64,000 nt of DNA. Origin: Elmis aenea. Lineage: Eukaryota; Arthropoda; Insecta; Coleoptera; Elmidae. This document shows positions 1-12,620 of the stretch, one piece after another. Where the stretch lies: contig OX393578.1 in the NCBI GenBank assembly GCA_947652605.1, forward strand, positions 35,035,470-35,099,469, given 5' to 3'. How positions within the stretch are numbered: position 1 is the stretch's first letter; every line of letters begins with the position of its first letter. Made by a program: the position numbers and the translations under genes. The notes below the pieces were generated by a model, which did no database searches, was not told the origin of the DNA, and worked only from the letters and a program-made list of their open reading frames with translations.

Positions 1-129
1 ACCTGTTTTATAGTAATGACTATTTCAATAAAGTAAAAAAAAACAGAAATAAGATGGGTTGCTTTTTGCATACTCCAAAAAAAGGTCCGTCCCGCGGATG
101 TATTTTAAATTCACTATATGGCCCACGGT

Positions 130-300
130 CTTGTCGAAGTTGCACACTGCTTTAGATGTTGCGAAATTGATCTTTTGACAATAAGTCAAATTTTAAATGG
201 AACGATAGTGGCTCATGCGATTATTGAAATAGAGTAGTTTCTGACGAATTCAACAATACCGATAACACTGTATTTTTGTTATAATAATACACATAATAAT
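130..300. repeat. Fragment of a dispersed repeat also found near 44320-44450
   Basis: Sequence around 155-280 (GTTGCGAAATTG, AATGGAACGATAGTGGC, then ACAACAATACC) is closely matched at about 44326-44440, inside the large palindrome 43149-45312. It is therefore a fragment of the same CAGGGT-type family lying outside a complete element. Confidence 0.6.
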
Positions 301-348
301 AAAAATATATTTTTTAAATAATTATTAAAAGTAAAAAACAAATAAAAC

Positions 349-690
349 ACTTTTTGTGCGATCGTACTAGAAACAGCTGTTTGACGGACGCGTTAGCAAC
401 CATAAAGTACTGCATTACCGGCCCTATCCTTAGCAACGGCCGTAAAAGTTACTTTTCAGGCCGTTACCCTTAGCAACGGCCGAAAAAGTTACTTTCAGGT
501 CGTTGCTAAGGAGAGGGCCGGTAATGCTTACACACGCCGTCATCTGTCAGTGACAGAATGTCACGTAGTTTCTAACCTATAATTTTGAAAATTACTAAAA
601 ATTTAAATTGTTTTTAATTCGATCGCACAAAAAATGTAATATGCACCTCGGCCAAAACGTACTTTTTGGCCTTGATACATAAATAACTAT
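349..690 (-). repeat. 342-bp interspersed element with foldback core, copy 1
   Basis: This copy is the reverse complement of 32261-32607. The outer part carries GTGCGATCG near one end and AAGGCC near the other. The core (about 405-530) is an imperfect palindrome in which GCATTACCGGCCCT and TTAGCAACGGCC recur in inverted order around AAAGTTACTTT. No open frame exists. It is a MITE-like element; the two copies define its ends at about 349 and 690. Confidence 0.75.
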
Positions 691-780
691 TTCAAATATT
701 AATAAAAAGTTATACATTGCCATTAAAAAAACAAGTTAATATTCATTTTCGGTTAAGCTTAAGCCGAAAATAATAGTAAT

Positions 781-1194
781 GAGTGGCGTAGGCAGAAAAA
801 TATTTCAGGGGGGATATTGTTTTAATTTATAAAAAAAAAATATACGGACTAATTTCAAACGGGGCATGGTAATGGTGCAATTAGAAAATGATCTATGGGA
901 TGGGGGCTAGATACAAAAGGTCAGTCCTAAGAAAGAGTTGCGGGGGGTCCAGGGGGGACAGCGGCCCCCCGGGTAACAGCACCATGGGCATTTTTTTTAA
1001 AATTTAAATAAAGGTCAAACGTATCCAGAAATAGCATTTTTATAAGTAAAATATACAAACATAAATATTTCAATGTATGGAAAACGAGTCTGTCGCGCAA
1101 TTTTGAAATGCGGTAAGTATTTATAATTTTAGTTCTTTTCAAACTTTCGGGGGGGGGGATTTATCGCCCTAATCCCCCCTTGCGTACGCCACTG
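781..1194. mobile_element. hAT-type non-autonomous element with 8-bp target duplication
   Basis: The element starts GAGTGGCGTAGGC and ends TGCGTACGCCACTG. It is flanked on both sides by ATAGTAAT (773-780 and 1195-1202), an exact 8-bp duplication as made by hAT transposases. Inside are G-rich and C-rich runs near the two ends and no credible transposase. The small minus-strand frame at 927-1142 lies within it and looks fortuitous. Confidence 0.85.
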
Positions 1195-2459
1195 ATAGTA
1201 ATAAAAATAATTAAACAATACTTGATATATCTTGAACTATTTTTGATATGACGCAAAGGTTGTATACAAGAAATTATTTGACAAAAATTGTTTAATGAGT
1301 TAAGGTACTAACTCTATTATCTAACATTAAAATATTTATCAATGATACATTTTATTTGTTTTATTCTCAACAACTTTTCTATGATTGTTTAAAATTATCG
1401 GAAATCATCAGCAAAAAATAAGTATTTTGTTCTTACGTATTGTAATTATTGTTATTATTGATCTACTACTGTTTCATAATGCATCAGGTGCGTTTACGGA
1501 TTTGTTACAAATACCAACATGCAATCAAATTTAATAATTCTCTAGCACGGCTTACGATACAATCAAATCACATGATTGAGGGCCTTGTGGCAATCAGAGC
1601 TTAATCTCCCTTCAGTCTCCTTGTCCTACCAATCCCTCTCCAATAACTTTCAATCACTCCATGAGGTGATTTAGAGCACGTAATTGTATGTGCACAAAAA
1701 TGTGTATGATAGTTAAGATCATATTAATCTCAATATGCAACAATTTTTAATTCCGGTTTGTTTCACACAATACAAACAAGAAGGAACATTACCACGCCTT
1801 AAAAGCACACAAAATTGTACGAAATAGATAAAGCAGCACTAGTAAAAACATTTCATCAACTTTTTTTTTAAACAAAGATGATGATGGTCTGAAAGATACG
1901 AAACGCGTATACAAAATCTAATTATTTTAACGTAAAGAAAGTGATTTTAATTTTCTAATATCTTTCAAAGTAAAAGAATGGTGCAAGAATTCTTTAAGTT
2001 TACTAGAGAAACTTTTAAACTTATTTTAAGAAGGATAGCCTTAAAAAAATAATTTCAGATTATGTTTAGTAAATAATCGTAACTTTGCCCCAATCGACCC
2101 AATTTCGTAACCCTTAAAATAAGCGAAATACTAGTGTGAGCATCGAATTTGGGACATCCTGTTGATAATTACGTCGTGTTTTATTTTATAATCTAAACAT
2201 TTTTTGTTGGGTTGTGAGAAGGATTTTAAAAATGCAGATGTTTTAGCTAACATTTCGATAAGTTGTTTTCACCTTATTCGTAGCTGTTAATTTTTTAAAC
2301 ATAATCTTGTAATGAAACATTACGTACATGTTAAAAATTATTTTAAGGGGTAAAATGCGTAGACAAAATATGAAGACTAAAATATTTTTGGTCTTTAAAG
2401 TGCATTTAGTGGGTACGTAATTTTAGTACTTTTTTACAAATATGTAGTGATACCAAGCA

Positions 2460-3660
2460 GTGAGGGGGAGGACTTAGGGGGGCCAAAATTACATGTACAT
2501 ATTAAAAAAAACTTATCAACAGATCATCAGACTCTTCACTTGTTTCAGAAGCAAATAGTATGTTAAACAATACTACAAAATTTCCCTTTATATTTTTACT
2601 TCTAGTTTGGTCTAATGTTTTTAGTCGCGTCAATAAAGTAAATACTGTTCTCCAAAATAAAAACATGACATTAGAATCAATTTTTTCACTTATAAAATCA
2701 GTACAAAATGTACTATCCATAAGATATACTGAATTTGAAAAATTACCAAAAGATGGAAAGAAAGTTTTAAGAACTAGGTGGAAGTGTGGAGTTTCCTGCC
2801 TATCGTATATGTAAAAAGCATTTTTTTTTTATGAGACAAGTAACCTACTGATGAAACTTTAGATGACCCTGTAGTAAATTATAAGATGTTTTGTTTTGAT
2901 TCCCTGATCGACACTTTAATTTCTCAAATAGCAAACGATTTGAATCGGTTCCTAAAATTATAAATATTTCATTGTTTAGTTAAAAAACATGGTCTTCTGA
3001 ACTGTTACAAGAATATGTAAATAACTTTTGTGAAAAATCCTTGGACGTTTTTAATGAAGATTAAACTTTTACAAAGTTTTTTTAAAGAAAAATACCTATT
3101 TACCTAATAATAAATTATTAGATATACTTAAATTTGTACTAAAAAATAATTTTAATGAAGTGTTTTCTAACATTTGCATTGCACTTATTTATTTGAAATT
3201 TTTGGTAACTGTGGTTAAGGCAAAACCCTCGTTTAGTACATTAAAATAATTGAAAAATACCTCAGATCTACAATATCACGAGAGAGACTTAATTGTTAAT
3301 TCTTTAGCAATATTATTCATAGAAAATACAGAATATGAAATGACAGACTTTGATGATATAATTGAAAAATGGGCTATTTAAGGCCCAAGTTCTGAAGCAG
3401 ACAAAAGGCTAACAAAATAAAAAAGTATTTCAATTAATTTGGTTGTTTTGTGTTGTATTAATTTTAGTTATAAACTTAAGGACTGTGTAAGTTATTTATC
3501 CTAATTTATTAAAGTATAATTTTATATTATTTGCGTATATACATATTTATAGAATTCAAATTTTATTATTTCATTAAATTTTCCCAATAAATTTTTATGT
3601 AGGGAGCCCCCAAAAAATTGTTCCACTCGGGCCCCGATATATAAATGACCGGTCCTGATA
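2460..3660 (+). pseudogene. Decayed hAT transposase (ZMYM1-like / DUF4371 type)
   Basis: Broken frames from about 2536 to 3381 resemble hAT transposases. The part at 2560-2814 (FSRVNKVNTVLQNKNM...) matches the middle region of ZMYM1-like transposases. At about 3165-3385 the C-terminal dimerisation block is readable, with LVTVVKAKPSFSTLK then a stop, and further on LIVNSLAILFIEN. Several stops and frameshifts separate the pieces. G/C-rich runs (GGGGGGCC near 2477, GAGCCCCC near 3604) may mark degraded ends. The gene is dead. Confidence 0.7.
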
Positions 3661-4413
3661 CAAAGTAAACGTTTACTAAAATTTAAAAACAATTACATGT
3701 ACAGGTACACGTAGTGGGCTATGTTAACAAACGTATTTTTGTAGTTGATAAACACGAAAAGAAAATTCATTTTACGACGTCAGTTCACGACATCGTCGCA
3801 ATAACAAAACTGCGGAATGAATGGTGAGAGGAAATAGCAGTAGAGAAGCGAGATGCTCAGCTTGATCGAATTACCGGGTCAAATAAAATCACGCCCAAAT
3901 CGAATCACCTCTAAAGAGATTGTAGCCCATTACCATCACATTCAATTCCGTTTCGTCGTTCTCCTGGTGATGCCCCTCGTAACTCATTTGTACTTCGCAG
4001 TACGACGTTTTTGAAAATGTACACTGTGTTCTTTTTCCACAAAATCGTGGTTTTTATTTAATTTTTAACCTCGTAAAAAATCAAGATGGATAAAAATATT
4101 GCATTAAAATACGATTAAAAAAAAGTTAAGTTGAATTTTACCAAATGCATGTTGTCATTGTGATATTTTTATGTACATCTTTTAACTTTTAATATGTATA
4201 TTTGTATATTTTTAACTTTATAGATTCCAAATTAAATTCTCTTTTAAATCCCAAAATCAATTGTTTTTGAGTAATTTGCGTTTTTTTTGTGGAAATAATA
4301 TGGCAGTTACAGATCTTTAACAAAATATTAATATTTAGCGATTTAACAATGCCAGTGTAAAATAATAGGTACTCTTATAGTGCCTTCTGAATTGTCAAAC
4401 TTTTTAAATAATA

Positions 4414-4493
4414 CACAGGGTGTTTGTTTTGTTCTGTTTATTTAGCTAAATTTTAAAGACGAATAAGCCAACTTATTTAGACATAACACCGTG
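4414..4493. mobile_element. Short CAGGGTGTTT/AACACCGTG element at TA
   Basis: An 80-bp unit starts CACAGGGTGTTTG and ends TAACACCGTG, with TA on each side (4412-4413, 4494-4495). It is the smallest member seen here of the CAGGGT-terminated, TA-flanked class and has no coding content. Confidence 0.5.
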
Positions 4494-5599
4494 TATAATT
4501 TTACATTTTCGTGTAAATATTTAATTGCCTTTAAAAAATATTTAGGTGTTTATTGATATTTTTTAAAATAAATAAACATAAAATTGTCCTTGAAGGCTCC
4601 TAAAATTTCGGTGCTTGGGTATTTCGTATCTTTCTCATAAGCCATCTATGGTGTAAACGGCTCTGGAGACAATTTTCAACTTTTTTTATAAATTCAGCAT
4701 GGTTTTGTTCAGGATTGGGTTGAACGATGCCTTTATTTATAATAGAAATAGAAAGTAAAACATAATTAATTATTTACTTGCATGTAAGTAGTAGGAAATA
4801 CATACAAAAAATAAATGTATAATGTTTGAGAGTTTATTTACAAACATTTTTTTTTATCACCTCTTGCGACCAGTATCAATACTTTCGTTTCTTCATCAAT
4901 TAGAACCATATATTTACTATTAAATAAATAATTAAGAATTTAACTGATGAACAAGAATGAAAGTGCAATAAACTGCTAAATTCTTATTAACAATGTCATT
5001 TTTAATTTATTGTTTGTTATACGTTATTTCATATGTTAATGATAAAATATGTACAACTGCCTTAGATTTCAAATTTAATTACCAATTGTATAAAAAAAGC
5101 AATATATTGAAAACGTCACAGGTTGAAAACGGTGTTTGAATCAGTTGAATTGGTTTGAACCGCTCACACCAGTTGATTGGGTTCGATGATGTTCACCTTT
5201 AAGGGTTCACTTTCGGTTCACAATTTATTTTATTATGGCTTTTAATCAAGTGATCAAGTCTCTGCTTGATACTGTGTAGGTAATAATAATGGTACTTGTA
5301 ACATCAAATGTTGTGTATTGAATCGTATTTCAATGTTAAATGAAAAGCTTAAAATAAGTCGTTGGTGTTCTTAATTTTTTTTACATTAGCTGAAAATAGT
5401 GCCATACACACATCCGTCCAGATTTTTCAGGCTTCCTCTTTAAATTGAGCAAACTTTTTAAATAAATACTAGTAAATAAAGCAGACGTAATAGCAATGTT
5501 TTTTTGTTACTTTTTATTTTTCGCAAATTGTGGGCGCAAGTTTAACACGCATTTGTAAGATGAACTATACGATATAATGCTATTGTAGCATTAGTAATA

Positions 5600-5790
5600 T
5601 CTATCGACATTTGTCGGTGGAAGCGGGAAGCGACCTCCTGTCGCGCCCTGTCAGAGACAATTATCGACTGGTGCCAGCAGCAGCTCCAGAATGTAAATTA
5701 GGGGAACTTCGCTCGCATCAAAGCAACAAGCCGAGAATCCGCCACTTCGATCGGCTCTGCACCACCTCTACATCCTTTGTTCACCCACTG
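5600..5790. promoter_or_regulatory. Less AT-rich, repeat-free block (possible regulatory element)
   Basis: Complex sequence with several CG dinucleotides and no transposon termini, in strongly AT-rich surroundings. The + frame at 5611-5865 has no recognisable similarity. Such islands near developmental receptor genes are often conserved enhancers, but nothing in this sequence alone proves it. Confidence 0.25.
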
Positions 5791-6059
5791 TTCATTTTGA
5801 TTTCAATTGACTTATTATCAAGTGAAATTGGGGTGATTTTGTTACTCTACTATGACTTTATTTAATTTTCTCATTCTGTGATGATTTTGTTTCGAATAGG
5901 TACGCTTGTTAACGTAGCTTTAACTAGTTGGATTTATTATTATGTTACGACGAATTAAAAAAGTAGTTTAAGTTTTATTGTAAATAATGTACGGAACAAG
6001 TAAACAAAATATTTTTTCATGTCATATGTGACTTCATGTGAAATTTAAAATTTAATATA

Positions 6060-6290
6060 CAGGGTATAGAATTGGATCACACAACATAGTAATTTCAATG
6101 GTAAAATTTTAAAAGTTGTATAATATCTCCCCTAATTATTTTAGAAACAAATTGCATTTAGGTTTTTTGCAAAGAAAACAATTCTGTTTACAAATATAAT
6201 CAATATTCATTTTTAGTTTCCAGTAACTGAAAATTGAGAAAATTGCAAAACGCCGTTTTAATAAAAATCTGTTCAAATTCTGAAACAATT
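6060..6290. mobile_element. Single arm related to the palindrome 50392-50912
   Basis: It starts CAGGGTATAGA after TA and follows the left arm of the element at 50392, sharing for example AATTTCAATGGTAAAATTTT and CCCCTAATTATTTTAG, for about 220 bp. No inverted second arm follows, so this is a truncated or single-arm copy. Confidence 0.65.
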
Positions 6291-6462
6291 TTTTTTTTAC
6301 GGAAACTAAAGTTGGCTAATACCTTTAAAAAGCATATTTTGTTTCTTTTTCAAAAATATACGGGTTTGCATATACATACATTTTAATAGTTTATCTCAAT
6401 ATTGAAAAAAAATTTATTATAAACGCTCTTAAAAACTAGTGTGTCATAAAACAAAATCTGTA

Positions 6463-7092
6463 CAGGGTGGTCCAAATTCGAAGGGATTACATGGGTATCT
6501 CGCTTAATAGTCAAGATAGAGAAACGGTTAAATGACCAAAACTGTAGTTTTTTGAGACAAACAGAACAGTTCTCAAATAACTTCTATCATTTCCGGTTTC
6601 TCTTGTTTTTTTTTTTTGTTTTCACAGCCTACTTTTTGTTTCTCATCTTTAAAAAAATTAAAAAACCTTTGTTACTTGCGTATTATTGAAAATAAATACA
6701 TTAACCTTTATATATTTGGAAAGGAAAAAAAAGGAATTTAAATAGGTCATAGCCAACTATAGCTTTCATTTAAAAAAGGTGAGTTTGTGTCATAAATTTT
6801 TAACGAGCGTAAAATTTTTTTTGTAGTACTATCAAAATCTACATAAAAATATCTAAAAATAATCCTTTTAAACTTTTTTGATATTTAAAACAATAAGGGA
6901 GCTATGACATTATAAATATAACAAGAAAAGAGTTTTTCTTTAATAACTCGAAACCCGGAAATTATAGAATCTTTTTGAAACCAGTTCCAAGTTTGTCCCA
7001 AAAAACTGCATATTTATGGTAATTTAACCGTTTCTCTATCTTGACTATTAAGCGAGATACTCATGTAATTCCATCGAATTTGGACGACCCTG
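6463..7092. mobile_element. Foldback element, TIR CAGGGTGGTCC, 630 bp
   Basis: The two ends are inverted copies of each other for about 170 bp. CAGGGTGGTCCAAATTCGA and CTCGCTTAATAGTCAAGATA at the left recur in reverse at 7010-7092. TA precedes the left end; the right flank is TG, probably mutated. The middle shares sequence (for example ACTTGCGTATTATTGAAAAT) with the palindrome at 43149. There is no coding capacity. Confidence 0.8.
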
Positions 7093-8454
7093 TGCAGTGT
7101 CTGTATTTTAAGTAAATTTAAAATGAAGTATAAAGTAATATGATCAAATAACGGTCGACTTAATCAATTTTTATTAAGAATTATATAACTGTTATACATG
7201 CCAGAAAAGTTATCCTCTCTTTAATTGTTTTCTTACAGGCGCAGGTATAACTTATAGGTACCACTTTTCACTTACATTAGTATTCAAAATACTCATCCAT
7301 AATCCATGCATGCTCTAACAATCTGGAACATATCGTGTCTTACAGAGTTACAGTTACAGCAGCCGTGTTACATTAAATATTTGATAAAATAATGTATCTT
7401 GTTATTATCAGGAATCAAGAAAATTACTGAAACGCTTAAATTGCATGTTAGTGCCAGCATATATGCAGAAACTATGGGCATGTACTGGTAACTGAATATA
7501 GTTTAGTTAGATTAATGCACGTCTCCGTGAATCTGCTAACGCAATTTGGTGGGTGTAATCGCAATATCTGGTTCGATTTGCTAATGTAATATGAATGTCA
7601 ATACAATTATGCTATATTTGTTACACTAGATAGGTATGTAAAGGATCTGTTCAATTGTAACCGTTTACCTACCCTAACAGTGTTTAAAGTGTACAAGGCC
7701 GTATAATTCTCATATGAATCTACTTTGTATGTCAAAGCATACGTAAATTGCATTTGCCAGAATTTTTATGAAACGTTTTGTTCGTATCCATATGAAATCG
7801 GTTGTGTGATCTCATTTAATACGCTCTTGCATTTTATTTTACGTAGGTCCGTTTGAAAGTTTTTAAATGTGTTGCGAAGAGTAGATTGATACATATTTTT
7901 TTTGGAGATCTTGTGAACATACAAAATTAATATCGCAAATTTTAGTCAATATGAAAAATAATATATTCGTTTGAGTGTCATATTTAAAATATCATTTTTA
8001 AATTGACACAAACCTGAAAATCGCATATTATTGAAATACATGGAAAAAGTCTAATGAACAAAAATCTGATAACAAATTTTGTTAAAATTGGTAGTCTTTT
8101 AATAAAAATGAATACGAAAAAGTTATTGGATTCTTCTATAAATAACAATAAAATTGTCTTTGATACAATACGATATAATAATTACGAGAAAAAATATATC
8201 ATAATATTGTACGTGTTGCGAATTTTATTTAAAAAATGATTCGGTTTCCTGAAACAAATACATCAGGCAGGACCTGAGAAATACGTAAATTAACGAGATC
8301 GATCCGATATGTGTCCGGTAAAAAGACTATTTTTTTACGTTAGACAGAAACTTAAGTAAATATGTATAAAGCATGTGAATAATATATAACAAAACATAAA
8401 AGAATGGTATACTTATTTAACAATAACATGAAATTTATAAAAGAATAAAACAAA

Positions 8455-8525
8455 TTTAAAATGTTCAAATAAATTTCCTTTATCTGTAATGCATAACCGC
8501 AAACGTTGCTGTCCAGAACCCGCGC
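8455..8525 (-). pseudogene. Possible Tc/mariner-like transposase C-terminal remnant
   Basis: On the minus strand a short frame reads QQRLRLCITDKGNLFEHF, which resembles the R..CI...GGHFEHL tail of some Tc/mariner-like transposases. The match is short and isolated, with no ends or catalytic motifs nearby. Confidence 0.3.
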
Positions 8526-9009
8526 TATTGTTCTTCAAGAATTTCCCGAATGACTCGGCAAACTGCGAATTAAAACCTGACCTAAGGGGTCATCTCCGGT
8601 ATCATAATTTTGATTGTAGGTGTTGTTTCTAACATATCCCCCCAAATTGCCATATTTTATTTTAGTATTAGCAAAAGCCCTATATTTGCCAAAGTTTCTG
8701 TGCAACGTACAAAAATATGTGTGCGAGGGTTGTCTTCTAGCCGGATATGTTTCTACATATCGTTACAAATTTGACAATGAATGTAGAAGTAAAATACCAT
8801 GTGTGATACATCAATGAATTCAAAAAAACTATTTAATTTGATAATGTAAATAACGAAAATTGCGCCCATAACAAAAAATAAAGTTGGTTGTCATAAAACA
8901 GAAACGCATCGACCTACAAAAAATTTTTGTGATTACCATCCGATAAAAAGTTGATTAGGCAATGTTTTTACACATTTGAAATATTTTATACTCCCAAGGA
9001 GTAATAGAC

Positions 9010-9323
9010 GACTTTCAAAAATCGTTTTTTTCGGTTTTTCCTAATGTTTTCGGATAACGTTTGAGACAAAAAATCATGCCAAAAATGTCTTTAAAGTTTT
9101 TTTCTATCTTTTCGTTTAAACGAGATATTTAACATTTTTGAAAATTGCCAAAAATCGGTTTTTGGCTATATTTCGAAAATTAACAGAGATGGAAAAATCT
9201 GTTTACGGCAATGAATTTGTCTCGAAAAAATAAATCGAGACTACGTACTTAGTTTTTTTCTATCTCTGATAATAACCGAGATACCCTGTATGGGCATCGA
9301 AAATAGTCCACCCACCCTGTCAT
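9010..9323. repeat. Degraded end of a CAGGGTGG-type element
   Basis: The stretch ends GGGCATCGAAAATAG then CACCCACCCTG at about 9321. This resembles the right end of the palindrome at 43149-45312 (ACATCGAAAATAGGCCACCCTG). No inverted partner is obvious, so it is a solo or decayed arm. Confidence 0.45.
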
Positions 9324-9489
9324 AGAATTTTTGTTAATCGAATTTAAAATTATTTTATCGTTTTAATTGCAATTTCATTATGGTTAATAAGTACCATTTT
9401 TAGTTGAATTACTACAAAAAATTATAAATCTAGTTACACATTTTTAAAATCTAATGATCGCGACTTCGAAAATATCTGAGAACCATTTA

Positions 9490-9670
9490 TCTAGGCCAGC
9501 GATTCTCAAAATGTGTGACGCGGTGCTATGCGACGTCGCGATTGGCCTGCAGGAACGCCGCGAGATATTACAATATCGGGCATTTTTATTAATTTAAATG
9601 TAAAAAGCGTTAATTAATTTGAATTGAATAAATTGTCGTTTGACTTGGGGCGCCGTGGAAAAATCTTGAA
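9490..9670. repeat. Possible decayed hAT-like repeat
   Basis: AGCGATTCTCAAAATGTG at one end and GGGCGCCGTGG towards the other resemble common hAT-derived repeats. Target duplications are not legible. Confidence 0.3.
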
Positions 9671-9930
9671 ACGTTGAGTGCACAGAAAAAGTTGGAACTA
9701 CTGCACTACAATTTAAAAATATTTGAATATAGACAGAGGCTACTACTAACAAGAAATATCAGTGAAACACTTCTATTTAATAACAATTATTATTATTTCA
9801 CGTCTTGGACTTGCCTCAACGCAGATAATGTAGATAATGCAGTAGGGAAGACTAATTGTAAGTGGCCAACACAATAGTAAATAAGTGCTAGTTCGATAGA
9901 GGAGACTGGCCAGTGGTTCAGTTTCAGCTA

Positions 9931-10413
9931 CAGGGTCTGTCCAGAAAGTAATGAGACTGATTCCATAAAATTCGTTTATTTGAAGATAATTTTACACTTA
10001 ATATTATTCAAAATAGGAGCCTTATTAATACACCGTTGCCAACGACTCTGTCACCCACTGATGCCCCCGTGGAAGTCTTCAACTGGAATGCTGTTCAGAA
10101 CGCGCGTTACGTTTTTCTACAAGTTCTCCAGATTGTCAAAACGATGATCTTTCAAGCTGGATTGTAACCGAGGGAATAGAAAAAAGTCCGACGGTGACAG
10201 ATCGGGGCTGTACTTGCAGAAAAACGTAACGGGCGTTCTGAACAGCATTCCAGTTGAAGACTTCCAGGCGGGCATCAATGGGTGGCAGAGTCGTTGGCAA
10301 CTGTGTATCAATGCAGGAGGAGCCTATTTTGGAGAATATTAAGTGTCTGTAACAATATCTTCAAATAAACGAATTTTATAGAATCAGTTTCATTACTTTC
10401 TGGACAGACCCTG
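9931..10413. mobile_element. Palindromic mariner-derived element
   Basis: Ends CAGGGTCTGTCCAGAAAG and its inverse lie between TA dinucleotides, as for mariner. Each arm of about 190 bp carries the same 3' piece of a mariner transposase gene in opposite orientation. The minus strand at about 10117-10225 still encodes the YSPDLSPSDFFLF block, the mariner catalytic-region signature. The element lacks the rest of the transposase. It looks like two mariner 3' ends joined head to head and mobilised as a non-autonomous unit. Confidence 0.8.
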
Positions 10414-10750
10414 TATGTCCCCTAAATCAATGTCATATGATGTTACATATTGTTGATTTACATACGTTCTAGAATGATATAAAAAAAAATTCTTTGGTAC
10501 TAGTTGAAAAACGCAGGGTTTAAGAATTCGGGGTTTGTGTAAATTTGTGAATATATCCTACCATTAACTAATTCTCAGCGCAGTAAATAGGGGACAGATC
10601 GGAGAAATGTCGGAGAAAAATACGTTTTTAATAAAAAAATAATTTCTACCAAAAATCGAATATTTCAGTAAACTAACATAATGACACCTGAAAATTAATA
10701 TGTGCTACTAAAACGTTTGAGTTGTTAAAGGAGGCATAGGATGTGGATAC

Positions 10751-10900
10751 TAGGGGTGGGCGATATTCCGACATTCCGATATATCGATATTTTAAGGGCG
10801 AGAAGCTTTTTTTTTTTCTTCCGATATTTCGATATATCGATATATCGATATCAAAATTATATCGATATTTATCGATATATCGATATATCGCCCACCCCTA
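10751..10900. mobile_element. hAT-type MITE of 150 bp with 8-bp target duplication and TATCGATA array
   Basis: The element begins TAGGGGTGGGCGATA and ends with its inverse, and is flanked by exact 8-bp copies of GTGGATAC (10743-10750 and 10901-10908). The interior is an array of overlapping ATCGATAT units containing six TATCGATA octamers. It encodes nothing; the open frame at 10741-10923 crosses it by chance. Confidence 0.88.
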
Positions 10901-10984
10901 GTGGATACCATGAAAAAGTATAGTCTGTGGCATAAAGTTCAAAAATGGGCGAAGAGAAGTAAAATGCTACCTTAAATGTGAATA

Positions 10985-11700
10985 TGTGCGAGATGTGGTA
11001 CTGTCTGACAGACGGTTAAGTGTGATATTTTAACTAAAGAATTGGGCATTCGAAAGATTTCGGTGAAGTTTATGCCTAGGATCTTGACGGACGATCAGAA
11101 GCAGCGGCGACATGTGACTGATTTTTCTATAAATAAGATGTTTCCAGTGGTAATTACGCACGACGAAACCTAGTACTTCTAGTACGACCCCGAAACAAAA
11201 CCTCAGAGCATGTAATGAAAATCACAGAGCTCACCACGCCCGAAAAAAAAAGGACACGTCACGCTCGCAGTTCAAGACCATGCTGATGTGTTTTTTCGAT
11301 CACAAGGTAAGAGTCAACTATGAATTGATAGAACAGGGACAAACGATTAACCAACATTTGCTATTTGGAGGTGCTGATAAGACTACGATATTTTATGCGA
11401 AATAAAATACCTGAATAATGGCCTGTACAATGGATCATCCATCACGGCAATGCGCTAAGCCATTGTGCACTCACTGTAAGAGATTTTCTCACAAAACAGT
11501 CGAAGATCATCCTGCTTATTCACCCGATTTAGCCTGTGATTTCTAGATGTTCCCAAAATTAAAGACTGCTCTAAATTTCGAAGGTCATTTGATATCGCTC
11601 ATATTCCGCGTAATGTGACAAAGGAATTCAATACTTTTTCGGAAAAAGAACTCCAGGATTGTCTTAAACCGTCCTAATAGGTGCACAAATAAACCAATTT
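10985..11700 (+). pseudogene. Decayed mariner transposase
   Basis: Broken + strand frames resemble a mariner transposase in order. They include ISVKFMPRILTDDQKQRR near 11060; THDETWY with the W codon now a stop, then YDPETKPQS, near 11160-11205; a VNYELIEQGQTIN block near 11315; and AYSPDLA near 11515. Stops and frameshifts occur throughout. The DD(34)D domain is recognisable but dead. Confidence 0.75.
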
Positions 11701-12459
11701 GAAGTCGACAGTAGTCACTAATTAACAGTTCCTTTATAGTTTATACTGTCACATCTCGTATTTTATAATAGCAAATTTCATTTAATTCAATTACATGATT
11801 TTTTCTTGTGGTATATTTAATATTTGCTTATCTCCAACTTCACTGCCATATTTCACTTTATTATTATAGTGTATACACTTTAACTTAAAAGCTCGTGGTG
11901 GCTTAACCGATTAAAATATCATACATAAATTTGTACAAATTGTACATCATGCAATGTTTTCAAAGTTGAAAATCGTTAGCTGGTGAAGTTTTTCAGGAGG
12001 GGTCCAATACTTAAGTCGCCCCTGGGCGCCACGTACCCTCGCCAAACGCCAAAGCTGTTTTCGTGCTGGCAAAAAATCTAAAACATAACAATTAAAATAA
12101 TATTATTTCACAAAGGCAAGGCAACAATTTACGACAAGTGTTCAAATGTAAGTACTCATGTATGATATACGTATTCCTAAATTCTATTGTTATCAATTAT
12201 TACTGCGTAAGTGAAATCTTCATAGATTTGGTTATGACATCCATCAGAAAAGAGAACAATCCAGAAATTCGCTTCTATAGGCATCGTACAAACATACACA
12301 CACACACATCGCATGTAATAAAACATTTCAATATTTATCTATCTCTGAGTTCTTCCATCCCTCAAAATTCGATTTACATAATCTATGTTGCATCATTCAT
12401 GTGATATACAAAAAGAGAGTTGGATAAAGATAGCTATATACTCTTTGATCAATAAATAT

Positions 12460-12620
12460 CGCTGCAGCATCTCACCAGGTGGTGTTGCATGCATCTGACG
12501 TACTATCTATTGACGACCATTGTTGTTCGCCCGGTGTGATTCGACCATTATCGAGCACGTGCAATTGATGATTATTTTTGACAGGCTACGTAGTTGTTCA
12601 GTTTAACAGGTACATTTGAT
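12460..12620. promoter_or_regulatory. Possible upstream enhancer block with E-boxes
   Basis: The block contains CAGGTG (near 12477), CACGTG (near 12558) and a Sox-like CATTGTTGTT (near 12517), in repeat-free sequence of above-average GC. It is only a candidate. Confidence 0.25.
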
